From an uncultured Acidimicrobiaceae bacterium (GTDB taxonomy: Bacteria; Actinomycetota; Acidimicrobiia; Spongiisociales; UBA5794): a stretch of DNA of 19,057 nucleotides. Positions 1 through 6,937 of the stretch are shown in pieces. Location of the stretch: assembly GCA_947258635.1 (NCBI GenBank), contig CAMYJM010000049.1, forward strand, positions 1 through 19,057. The letters run 5' to 3'. Each line of letters opens with the position of its first letter. The first letter of the stretch is position 1. The position numbers were made by a program, and so were the translations under genes. Under the pieces are notes generated by a model that did not search any database, was not told the DNA's origin, and worked only from the letters and a program-made list of their open reading frames with translations.

Positions 1-78
1 GGACTCGACCTCCAGGGCTTCCAGGCGAGCGAGCAGCTCGGCCACACAGATCGCCAAATACAGCGCATAAACGCACAT
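1..78 (-). CDS. Possible 5' end of a small or truncated hypothetical gene
   Basis: An ATG at 78 on the minus strand opens a frame that runs off the window edge after 26 codons (begins MCVYALYLAICVAELLARLE). The visible part has a hydrophobic stretch followed by a Leu/Glu/Ala-rich segment that could be a helix or coiled coil. There is no good ribosome binding site; the upstream sequence is only weakly purine-rich. The frame is also open upstream of the ATG, so the true start and the reality of the gene are both uncertain. I do not recognise a family. Confidence 0.2.
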   Translation of the reverse strand, partial: MCVYALYLAICVAELLARLEALEVES

Positions 79-272
79 TCCGCTGAGTGCGCTGGATCGG
101 CACGACTGCGTGCTGCTTGTGGCCTCCGGGTGCGGATACGCAGCGTGGCTGTGTACTGGATCTGGGAATGATCTGCTGCGGCGATGCGTCTCGGATTACG
201 CCCATATCCTCGCGTCGTGCGCTCTGGCTTAGCTGGTTGGGTTGGCTGGCCAAGGCGCGGTCCTGTCATCAT

Positions 273-1281
273 GTGCCCGTGGCTACCGACACCCGGCTGG
301 CATTGGGGGCGGTTGCTGTCGTATTGGCGGCAGCCGGGTTGCTGGTGGGGTCCCCGAGCGCTGCGTTGGGGACTAGTTGCGAACTGACGCGCAGCGTAGA
401 TGAGAACCTGGAGGAGGCTTCCCAACTCCACGAAGTTGTCGATATCGGGGTATTCGAGACCGAGGTCGTGGCGAGTTCGCCTGCGTTGTTGTGGTTCAAG
501 GACCCCGTCCGCTACGAGGCGCTGGTTCGATCGTGGGGTGTCGCCCCTGATCGGTGGAGTGGTATCAAAGGTCAGGGTGGGGGGGTTCTTTGATGGTTAC
601 TGGATCTGTGAGGACCCGCCGTCGCTCGGGGAGCACCGCTTCTTCATCGTGCGGGAATACCGCACGGGGCAGTCTCTAGAACTGACGACGGGTCCGACGG
701 GCGGTGACACAGTGGCCGACTTGCGGGCGATCCTCGACGCCCGCTTCGGCCCCGCCGCTGAGCACGGTGTATCCGCTTTGGGTGTGGTTGGTGCGTGGAT
801 CGCGGCGTGGTGGGTGCATGTCGCCGTTCCCGCTGTCGTGGTGGCAGCGTGGATTCATCGCCGTCGTCGGCGCCGGGAGCCAACGGACGACTGGACGTTG
901 CGTCGCGGGCCGGCCCTAGTTGCGACTGCTGCCACTGTGGCGGCGTTCCTGCCGATTCTCCCGCATCCGGTGAACCTAGTGAGTACACCGCAATGGGCCT
1001 TCGGGATTGTGGCGGTGTTGATCTTGATGTCGGTCTTTGCAGCTCGACGGTTCGATGTGATCACGGGCGCGGCTGCAGCGGCGTTGGGGTTGTTGATGAC
1101 CGAGCTGATGTTTCATCCCCTGGAGGACACGTGGCGACGATCGTGGGACGCCGTACCCGCCGGGTACCTCTACAGCTCACTTTTCGTCATCGTGACGCTC
1201 GCCGCTTACCGAGCAGCAAGGCCCCAGAAACAGTTGGGCCCGGCGCCGTCTCCGCTCCGATCACCAAATCCCGCTCCATGA
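273..1281 (+). pseudogene. Multi-pass membrane protein of unknown function, frameshifted in a G7 run
   Basis: Two overlapping frames form one protein. The first half is read from about 273 (GTG; 279 GTG is an alternative, neither with a clear ribosome binding site). It has an N-terminal hydrophobic segment (LALGAVAVVLAAAGLLVG) followed by a probable extracytoplasmic domain. At the seven-G run 579-585 that frame runs into TGA at 591. The neighbouring frame continues the same domain without interruption (FFDGYWICEDPP onwards), then several predicted membrane helices with an Arg-rich cytoplasmic loop (IHRRRRRRE), ending at 1281. Removing one G restores about 335 codons. The break is either a real mutation, a phase-variable tract or a sequencing error. 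I recognise no family. The gene ends close to the IS110 right end. Confidence 0.6.
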
Positions 1282-1320
1282 CACGCATTCCACCGAATAG
1301 GGCATACCGAAGCCTCTTTG

Positions 1321-1326
1321 TGTCAA
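1321..1326 (-). promoter_or_regulatory. Outward -35-like box at the IS110 right end
   Basis: On the minus strand this is TTGACA, a perfect sigma-70 -35 hexamer, preceded by a C run and pointing out of the element. In several IS110 elements a -35 in the right end and a -10 in the left end are joined on circularisation and drive the bridge RNA and transposase. The same hexamer contains a TGA (1325-1323) in frame with the transposase. The assignment rests on position and motif only. Confidence 0.4.
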
Positions 1327-1508
1327 GGGGTTGTTTTGGGGTCTTTGCGGGCGCGTCTGGTTGGGCCCCTTGGCGGGAGGGGCCTGGGGGTCGTATCGTT
1401 GTTGTTGGGTCCGGGAAGTGACTTGTCCGAAGAGCCGGCCTTTCAGGATGTTGAGCCGGTCACGCTGGACGAAGAGTCGTTCCTGATTGTCCTCCCGGGC
1501 CCACCTTT

Positions 1509-2540
1509 TTAGAGCTTGGCGGTGCTCCTGTGGGCGTCGGCTATGAGGTGTCGGTAGATCCGGTCTGAGATGCGGCGCTTCAGCGCTCGGATGGCTTCCT
1601 TGCTGGTCTTGCCCTCGGCGATCTTGCGTTCGTAGTAGGCGCGGCCTTCGGTGTTGTAGCGGAGCTGGCAGATGGCGGCGATGTGGATGGCGTGGTTGAG
1701 TTTGCGGTTGCCTCGCGGGTTGAGGCGGTGCCGGGGCCGGTCCCCTGATGATGCTTCGATCGGCGCGGTGGCGTTGTAGGTGGCGAAGTGACCCTTGGTG
1801 GGAAAGCGGGTGACGTCGCCGGTGAACCCGATGATGATCGCCGAGCAGACCGCACCGATCCCGACAATGTCGGTGAGTGTCGTCCCTGAGGCGGCGACCG
1901 CAGCACTGATCCGTTTCTTCGATGCTTTCAAGGCTGTGTCGAGTCGGGCAATGTCATCGACCAGCTCTCGGGCGATCAACACGCGATGGCGGGTCACTTC
2001 GCAATCGACAATGACACGCTCGAGTAGCCGATTCGCTTTATTGACAGTGATTTCCGAACTGATCCCGCCCGCTTCGAGCTCGAGCAGCAACGCATGGAGG
2101 CGGGTGCAGTGCTTGTTGCGGAGTCGGGCCATGTCGCGGTGTCGTTTCGCCAGCAGGCGCAGCACTCGAGGGTGATCATCGACACGGACCTGGGCTAGGC
2201 GATCGGAACGCAACGCGGCGATCGCCACCGAGCGGGCATCATTGGGATCGTTCTTCTGGGAGCGGCCCGAACCCAACACCCGAACCCGCGACGCCAACAC
2301 TGGGGGCACATCAAAGACCGTCTCGCCGGCCGCCACCAATTGTTGGGCCACCAGGTAGCCGAGCCCGTTGGCGGACTCGACCGCCCATTCCCGTTTCTCG
2401 AAACCCCCAGCCCACTCGCGCAACCGGTCGGCCTGGAGTGCTGATGCCCGCACCTTGAACTCGCCGAGGACCACTTCGTTGTCGTCGACCGCCACCGCGG
2501 TGTGGGTCGCCTTGTGCGGATCAATACCAATCATGGTCAT
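1509..2540 (-). CDS. IS110-family DEDD transposase
   Basis: A 343-residue recombinase that cuts and joins the IS ends, in this family guided by an element-encoded RNA. The N-terminal RuvC-like DEDD domain shows D7 (MTMIGIDPHKATHT), E55 (WAVESANG) and D98/D101 (KNDPNDA). The central part is helical and basic. The C-terminal Transposase_20 part has the helix-hairpin-like GIGAVCSAI and the motif ASSGDRPRHRLNPRGNRKLN, whose serines (264/265) are the likely nucleophile. The ATG at 2540 is chosen because GAGGAAGG lies 7 nt upstream; an upstream in-frame start at 2648 would run through the candidate RNA. The frame reads on past the TAA at 1509 with only one more stop (TGA 1445-1443) before the TGA at 1325. 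The catalytic residues look intact, so the protein may be active, with a shortened tail. Confidence 0.9.
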   Translation of the reverse strand: MTMIGIDPHKATHTAVAVDDNEVVLGEFKVRASALQADRLREWAGGFEKREWAVESANGLGYLVAQQLVAAGETVFDVPPVLASRVRVLGSGRSQKNDPNDARSVAIAALRSDRLAQVRVDDHPRVLRLLAKRHRDMARLRNKHCTRLHALLLELEAGGISSEITVNKANRLLERVIVDCEVTRHRVLIARELVDDIARLDTALKASKKRISAAVAASGTTLTDIVGIGAVCSAIIIGFTGDVTRFPTKGHFATYNATAPIEASSGDRPRHRLNPRGNRKLNHAIHIAAICQLRYNTEGRAYYERKIAEGKTSKEAIRALKRRISDRIYRHLIADAHRSTAKL

Positions 2541-2586
2541 AGCAATGCCTTCCTCGCTAAGAGTGAACCGAGGTGGGCACTCCTGA

Positions 2587-2746
2587 TTCGGGTTGACATG
2601 CTCTCGCCTCTTTCGAGCCACACCACGGTCGGACAAACCGGCCAGCAAGCAGCTCGTTAGAAAGCCAACCCGAAGGTGGCAGGCACTTCAAGAGCCCACC
2701 GGCCGGAACGTCCAAACGCTACGGAAACACCGCAACGCCTGCCACC
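2587..2746 (-). ncRNA. Candidate IS110 bridge RNA (seekRNA)
   Basis: In the transposase direction this untranslated stretch can fold into two adjoining long-range helices with no gap between them. A perfect 10-bp helix pairs 2746-2737 with 2684-2675 (GGTGGCAGGC with GCCTGCCACC) around a 52-nt loop. A perfect 9-bp helix follows at once and pairs 2674-2666 with 2595-2587 (TTCGGGTTG with CAACCCGAA) around a 70-nt loop. The second loop contains a nested 5-bp CGAGC/GCTCG stem (2656-2652 with 2618-2614). Known IS110 bridge RNAs lie in this 5' position and carry two large guide loops, one for target and one for donor. The loop-to-DNA complementarity was not established, and the RNA ends are a guess. 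Confidence 0.45.
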
Positions 2747-2752
2747 AGTATC
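2747..2752 (-). promoter_or_regulatory. Possible -10 box at the IS110 left end
   Basis: The minus strand reads GATACT, five of six matches to TATACT-type -10 boxes, immediately before the first helix of the candidate bridge RNA. There is no matching -35 at the proper distance in the linear element. A -35 could be supplied by the TTGACA of the right end when the element is circular. With a plausible junction the spacer would be about 14-16 nt, slightly short, so this is tentative. Confidence 0.25.
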
Positions 2753-2787
2753 AATCAGGCACTGATGCGCTCGGGTCATTGGTGTGA

Positions 2788-3858
2788 TCAGCTGAGTGCA
2801 ACGGCCCAGATCGTGCGGTCAACTATCTGCTCGTGATCTGCCTCGAATCGGTTGCCGGCGATTTGTCGCACCGAAGAGAGGTCCGGGTCCACATCCATCG
2901 AACCGATGGCCGACGACCACCCATAGCCAGGGATACGAACCTCTGCGACTGGTCTCCACTTGCGATGATCAACCAGAACGAGACGCCCCTGGATGGTCAT
3001 CAGCAGCAGATACCTATCCTCAATAGGAAACCCTTCCCAATAGAATCCATCTCCGCCTTCCGCCAAGGGGGCGACGAACAAGTCCCTGTTGGCAAGGCGA
3101 CCAAGCTCGGAGAGGTTGGGCCACGAGTAGATGCTTACGGTGTCACCCGTGTGTGGCAGCGCAAGGAGCGTCCCATCGCTGAGGAACCCGCCCCCAAAAG
3201 CCTGATCGTCTCTCGCAAGCCGATGGATCGCCAAGCTGTCCGGCCCAAGGCATGCAGTCCATAGGTCCGTTCCGTCTTGCCCGCGCCCGGCGTCGACAAC
3301 TACACCCTGACCGGAGGGATGTGCCCACAGCAAGAACCCTTCGGGCGACGACGACTCCAGGGTCGTGCTGGCGATCTCACTCCGGCTCTCCGAATCGATG
3401 ACCAACAGTCGATGTCGATCCGGTTGAGCGTCGGTGACCACACACCACAAGAGACGGTTGATGAACACCCCACCCAAACGGGGGCGACGACTATCCGGAT
3501 CCCAACCCGGAGGGTGTGCTCGACGTAATCGGACTCCGGACGCGTCGTGAACTGACATCTCATCGACATCGAACACAGCAACGGTTGCGAGCTCGTCATC
3601 GAAAGCCCAACGCGGCAAGTCCCATGGTTGTGCGCCCGGGTCGACATCGACGGAATCCGGCAGCGGGATCCATCGAACGGGCCGGAGGAACCCATCGGTC
3701 CAGGCGACCACCCGCTCACCCGGGTTCACCAACAGCTCGCACCCGGACCCAGCGTTGTCAATGCGCCAAGTGCCAGCGTCCATCTCCCGCCGTCCGACTT
3801 CCACCGCCTCGATGACAGGCAACATCTCAGAAAACGGGTATCGAGGCTCGGGCAGCAT
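2788..3858 (-). CDS. Hypothetical protein, possibly beta-propeller-like
   Basis: This encodes 356 residues with no signal peptide or membrane helix, so it is probably cytoplasmic. The sequence is rich in Trp, Asp and short beta-like repeats ending in hydrophobic-basic strands (for example LLWCVVTDAQPDRHRLLVID, LVLVDHRKWRPVAEVRIPG), as in WD40/YVTN-type propellers, but no single repeat is clear enough to name. The ATG at 3858 is chosen; the codon before it is TTG and could also start. No ribosome binding site is visible at either. The stop at 2788 lies very close to the IS110 left end, so the last residues could have been altered by the insertion. I recognise no close family. Confidence 0.65.
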   Translation of the reverse strand: MLPEPRYPFSEMLPVIEAVEVGRREMDAGTWRIDNAGSGCELLVNPGERVVAWTDGFLRPVRWIPLPDSVDVDPGAQPWDLPRWAFDDELATVAVFDVDEMSVHDASGVRLRRAHPPGWDPDSRRPRLGGVFINRLLWCVVTDAQPDRHRLLVIDSESRSEIASTTLESSSPEGFLLWAHPSGQGVVVDAGRGQDGTDLWTACLGPDSLAIHRLARDDQAFGGGFLSDGTLLALPHTGDTVSIYSWPNLSELGRLANRDLFVAPLAEGGDGFYWEGFPIEDRYLLLMTIQGRLVLVDHRKWRPVAEVRIPGYGWSSAIGSMDVDPDLSSVRQIAGNRFEADHEQIVDRTIWAVALS

Positions 3859-4268
3859 CAAACAAACACTAGGGGACCCGACGAAACGCCATGATCAAGC
3901 ATTGCGAGCAAGTCGTGTCGAGGTCTGGGTGACACGGAGTCGAGTTGCGTTCCGGCGAGAACGTGGCTCCGCCTACCTGTGGTTGCCCGGCCGATACCTG
4001 AGGAACCCCGACGCTGAAGTGTTCCCTGCCCGTAGCGCTCGGTCGTGAGGAGGTTTCGTCTCGGTGGAAAGTAGAGGTGAACGATCCTGGCGAGATTGAT
4101 GGTGAAGTCGTCTCGTGGTTGCGAGAATCGGCCGAGCGCGCCCACCAGCGCAGATCGCCTGTTCTCGTTTCATAACGAACATTTCGAGGAGTGCCTCGAT
4201 CGATGCCTGTTTGAATGTCGAGGGGTTTCTGGGCGCGTGTGGCTATCTCCTGTGTCCGAGATGGTGGA
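3859..4268. other. About 400 bp with no convincing gene
   Basis: Open frames here on both strands lack ribosome binding sites and recognisable sequence. The best small candidate is a 32-codon plus-strand frame at 4077-4175, starting GTG with GGAAAG a few bases upstream (VNDPGEIDGEVVSWLRESAE), which could be a remnant of a larger gene. A short perfect hairpin, CGAGG-agtg-CCTCG, lies at 4185-4198 without a T run. The stretch marks the change from accessory genes to the uvrB/coaE block and may contain decayed mobile DNA; I cannot identify it. Confidence 0.4.
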
Positions 4269-6323
4269 TTACGCGGCCCCGTCCATCAGCTCACGGTGCT
4301 CCCGTTTCAGCTCGTTGACTTCGTCGCGGAGGCGGGCCGCGTACTCGAAACGTAGTTCGGCGGCGGCCTCGTGCATCTCCTCCTCGAGGCTCTGAATGAG
4401 TCGGCCCAAGTCGTCGATCGAAAGGTCGAGAGGCTCCCGGCTGCGCAGCTCCCGTGCCCGGCGGTCACCCGATCCGGTCGTTCCGGAGCCGACCAGCTCG
4501 AGGATGTCGCTGATTCGTTTGCGGATCGTCTGCGGGTCGATGTCGTTGGCGGCGTTGAATTCGACCTGGAGCCGGCGGCGCCGGTTGGTTTCGTTGATGG
4601 CCCGCCGCATCGAGTCGGTTACGGCGTCGGCGTACATGATCACCTGGCCGTCGACATTGCGCGCCGCCCGGCCGATGGTCTGAATCAGACTGGTCTCCGA
4701 CCGCAGGAAGCCCTCCTTGTCGGCGTCGAGGATGGCCACGAGACTCACCTCGGGGAGATCGAGGCCCTCCCGCAAGAGATTGACGCCGACGAGGACGTCG
4801 TACTCGCCGAGCCGCAGCTCCCGCAGGATCTGCACCCGCTCGAGAGTGTCGATGTCCGAGTGTAGGTAACGGGCCTTCACCCCAAGCTCCAGTAGGTAGT
4901 CGGTGAGGTCCTCCGACATTTTCTTGGTGAGCGTCGTCACCAGCACCCGCTGATCTTCCTCCGCCCGACCCTGGATCTCGCCCACCAGGTCGTCGATCTG
5001 GCCCTTGGTGGGCCGCATGACCACTTCCGGATCGACCAGCCCGGTCGGCCGGATCACCTGTTCGACAACCTGGGTGGAGACATCGATCTCCCATTTCGCC
5101 GGTGTGGCCGACAGGAGCAGCACCTGGCCGGAAATGTCGCTCCACTCGTCGAAGGTGAGAGGGCGATTGTCGCGGGCGGACGGGAGCCGGAAGCCGTGCT
5201 CGATCAGCATGTCCTTGCGGCTGCGATCGCCGGCGTACTGGCCGTGGATCTGGGGGATCGACACATGGGACTCATCGATGATCGTGATGTAGTCCTCGGG
5301 AAAGTAGTCGAGAAGGCAGTACGGCCGCTCCCCCGGCCGGCGCCCGTCGAGATGGCGCGAGTAGTTCTCGATCCCGCTGCAGAATCCCACCTCGCGCATC
5401 ATCTCCATGTCGTACGCCGTGCGCATCCGCAGTCGCTGCGCCTCGAGCATCTTGCCCTGCCGTTCCAGCTCGGCGAGGCGGTCGGCCAGCTCCACTTCGA
5501 TCCCGGCAAGCGCTCGCAACATACGCTCCCGATCGGTGACGTAGTGGGTGGCCGGGTAAACGAACAGCTCCCGTTGCTCATCGAGAACCTCACCGGTGAC
5601 CGGGTTCATGCGAAGGATCCGCTCCACCTCGTCGCCGAAGTACTCGACCCGGTAGATGAACTCCTCGTACGACGGGAAGATCTCGAGCGTGTCACCCTTG
5701 ACGCGGAACTTCCCCCGGATCAGATTGATCTCGTTGCGCTCGTATTGAATGTCGACGAGCCGCCGCAATGCCTGCTGCATCGGGTATTCGACGCCTGCGA
5801 CCACCCGCAGCAGTTGACCTTCGTACTGCTCCGGCGAGCCGAGCCCGTATATCGCCGACACCGACGCCACGATGATCACGTCGCGTCGAGTGAGCAGGGC
5901 GGCCGTCGCCGAGTGGCGGAGCCGGTCGATCTCGTCGTTGACCGTCGACTCCTTCTCGATGTAAGTGTCCGACTGCGGGATATAGGCCTCCGGCTGGTAG
6001 TAGTCGTAGTAGCTGACGAAGTACTCCACCCGGTTGTTGGGGAAGAACTCGCGGAACTCATTGGCCAGCTGGGCACCGAGCGCCTTGTTCGGCGCCAGGA
6101 CCAGGGCCGGTCGCTGCACCTGCTCGACCACCCATGCCATCGTGGCCGACTTCCCCGAGCCGGTGATCCCCCGGAGCGTTTGGAAACGGTCGCCGCGCCT
6201 CAACCCGACGGCGAGCTTGGCAACCGCCTGGGGCTGATCCCCGGCCGGCTGAAAATCAGATTTGACGACGAAGGGCTCCACCGCGCCAGCGTAACTGCTA
6301 CCGCCGACAAGAACGGCGGCCAT
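4269..6323 (-). CDS. uvrB: UvrABC system protein B (excinuclease subunit)
   Basis: UvrB is the helicase-like damage-verification subunit of nucleotide excision repair. It is loaded by UvrA and then recruits UvrC to cut both sides of the lesion. The 684-residue product has PAGDQPQAV near the N-terminus, Walker A GITGSGKS (residues 52-59), the damage-probing hairpin YYDYYQPEAY (about 105-114), the DESH box, a helicase motif SATPAKWE, motif VI QTIGRAARN, and a C-terminal UVR motif (EEEMHEAAAELRFEYAARLRD). Length fits the family (about 670-700). The ATG at 6323 overlaps the coaE stop as TGATG, suggesting translational coupling; GTG 6281 is a possible shorter start. SATPAKWE and GITGSGKS differ slightly from the commonest forms but keep the key Lys. 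Confidence 0.97.
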   Translation of the reverse strand: MAAVLVGGSSYAGAVEPFVVKSDFQPAGDQPQAVAKLAVGLRRGDRFQTLRGITGSGKSATMAWVVEQVQRPALVLAPNKALGAQLANEFREFFPNNRVEYFVSYYDYYQPEAYIPQSDTYIEKESTVNDEIDRLRHSATAALLTRRDVIIVASVSAIYGLGSPEQYEGQLLRVVAGVEYPMQQALRRLVDIQYERNEINLIRGKFRVKGDTLEIFPSYEEFIYRVEYFGDEVERILRMNPVTGEVLDEQRELFVYPATHYVTDRERMLRALAGIEVELADRLAELERQGKMLEAQRLRMRTAYDMEMMREVGFCSGIENYSRHLDGRRPGERPYCLLDYFPEDYITIIDESHVSIPQIHGQYAGDRSRKDMLIEHGFRLPSARDNRPLTFDEWSDISGQVLLLSATPAKWEIDVSTQVVEQVIRPTGLVDPEVVMRPTKGQIDDLVGEIQGRAEEDQRVLVTTLTKKMSEDLTDYLLELGVKARYLHSDIDTLERVQILRELRLGEYDVLVGVNLLREGLDLPEVSLVAILDADKEGFLRSETSLIQTIGRAARNVDGQVIMYADAVTDSMRRAINETNRRRRLQVEFNAANDIDPQTIRKRISDILELVGSGTTGSGDRRARELRSREPLDLSIDDLGRLIQSLEEEMHEAAAELRFEYAARLRDEVNELKREHRELMDGAA

Positions 6324-6913
6324 CAAGACGGGCCGATCGCCGTCCACAGCTCCGCGGCGGCGGCCGCCAGCTCCGCCAGAGACCCGACATTGGGCACGAC
6401 CCAATCGGCGGCGGCATGCCATTCCTCGTCGCCGGGCTGCGCGTCCATGCGGGCGGCAACGTCCTCGGCGGAGGCCCCGCGCGCTACCGCCCGCTCCACC
6501 CGCACGTCTCGCGGCGCCTCGACCAGCACCCGGATCCAGCCTTCTCCGAGAATGTCGCCCACCAGAGGCAGTTCGACTACCACGGGGTCCGACCCGGCGG
6601 CCGCCGCCAAACGGCGAATCTCGGCGGCGATCAGAGGATGCGTCAGGTCCTCGAGCTCGGCGAGCTGCTCCCTGTCGGCGAAGACGACGGCAGCCAACGC
6701 CCCCCGATCGATTACCCCGTCGACCACGACGGCCGGCCAGCGGCGGGCAACGGCATCTGCCGCCGGACCACCGGGGCGCAGAATCGCGTGTCCGATCCGG
6801 TCCGCCTCTATGACGGTGGCGCCGAGGCGTCCCAGCAATTCGGCGAATGTCGACTTACCGGAGCCAATGCCACCGAAGACCACCACGCGCACTGGATTAC
6901 CCGATACAGCCAT
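6323..6913 (-). CDS. coaE: Dephospho-CoA kinase
   Basis: CoaE phosphorylates the 3'-hydroxyl of dephospho-CoA with ATP, the last step of coenzyme A synthesis in the cytoplasm. The 196-residue product has the P-loop GGIGSGKS (residues 14-21), the substrate-site IEADRIGH (about 35-42), the THPLI motif (91-95) and the late RMDAQPGDEEW/ADWVVPN segment typical of the family. The ATG at 6913 fits the usual start just before the first strand (VRVVVFGGIGSGK); the frame is open upstream but that part overlaps the divergent kinase gene and is not coding-like. There is no clear ribosome binding site; TACAGT lies 6 nt upstream, which suggests a leaderless mRNA. It is the first gene of a coaE-uvrB unit. 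Confidence 0.95.
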   Translation of the reverse strand: MAVSGNPVRVVVFGGIGSGKSTFAELLGRLGATVIEADRIGHAILRPGGPAADAVARRWPAVVVDGVIDRGALAAVVFADREQLAELEDLTHPLIAAEIRRLAAAAGSDPVVVELPLVGDILGEGWIRVLVEAPRDVRVERAVARGASAEDVAARMDAQPGDEEWHAAADWVVPNVGSLAELAAAAAELWTAIGPS

Positions 6914-6937
6914 GGAGCGACTGTACCCTGGCGCCGG
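6914..6937. promoter_or_regulatory. Compact divergent start region between coaE and the kinase gene
   Basis: Only 24 bp separate the two divergent start codons. On the minus strand TACAGT (6925-6920) ends 6 nt before the coaE ATG. On the plus strand TACCCT (6924-6929) ends 8 nt before the kinase ATG. Both match the TAnnnT form of actinobacterial -10 boxes at the spacing seen for leaderless transcripts, and they overlap at the central TA. This is inference from motif and spacing. Confidence 0.35.

Larger units (their letters stand above)
1300..2765 (-). mobile_element. IS110-family insertion sequence (ends approximate)
   Basis: The element contains a DEDD-type transposase (1509-2540, minus strand), about 220 bp of structured non-coding DNA upstream of it, and about 190 bp downstream ending in a TTGACA box. 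IS110 elements lack terminal inverted repeats and usually make no clear target duplication, so exact ends cannot be read directly. The right end is placed just beyond the outward TTGACA at 1321-1326. The left end is placed a short distance upstream of the paired RNA region that ends at 2746. The implied length of about 1.45 kb is normal for the family. The element sits between the 3' ends of two convergent genes (stops at 1281 and 2788), so it need not have broken either one. An intact source copy would fix the ends. Confidence 0.75.

Noticed and set aside
1318..1512. 64-codon plus-strand open frame beside the transposase
   Set aside because: It lies within the IS110 right-end region, has no ribosome binding site, and is antisense to the transposase tail-like frame.
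2593..2787. 64-codon plus-strand frame in the IS110 upstream region
   Set aside because: No ribosome binding site and no recognisable protein; the stretch is better explained as the structured RNA region on the other strand.
4185..4198. Hairpin CGAGG-agtg-CCTCG as a terminator downstream of uvrB
   Set aside because: The stem is only 5 bp and there is no T run on the minus strand, so it is not a convincing terminator.
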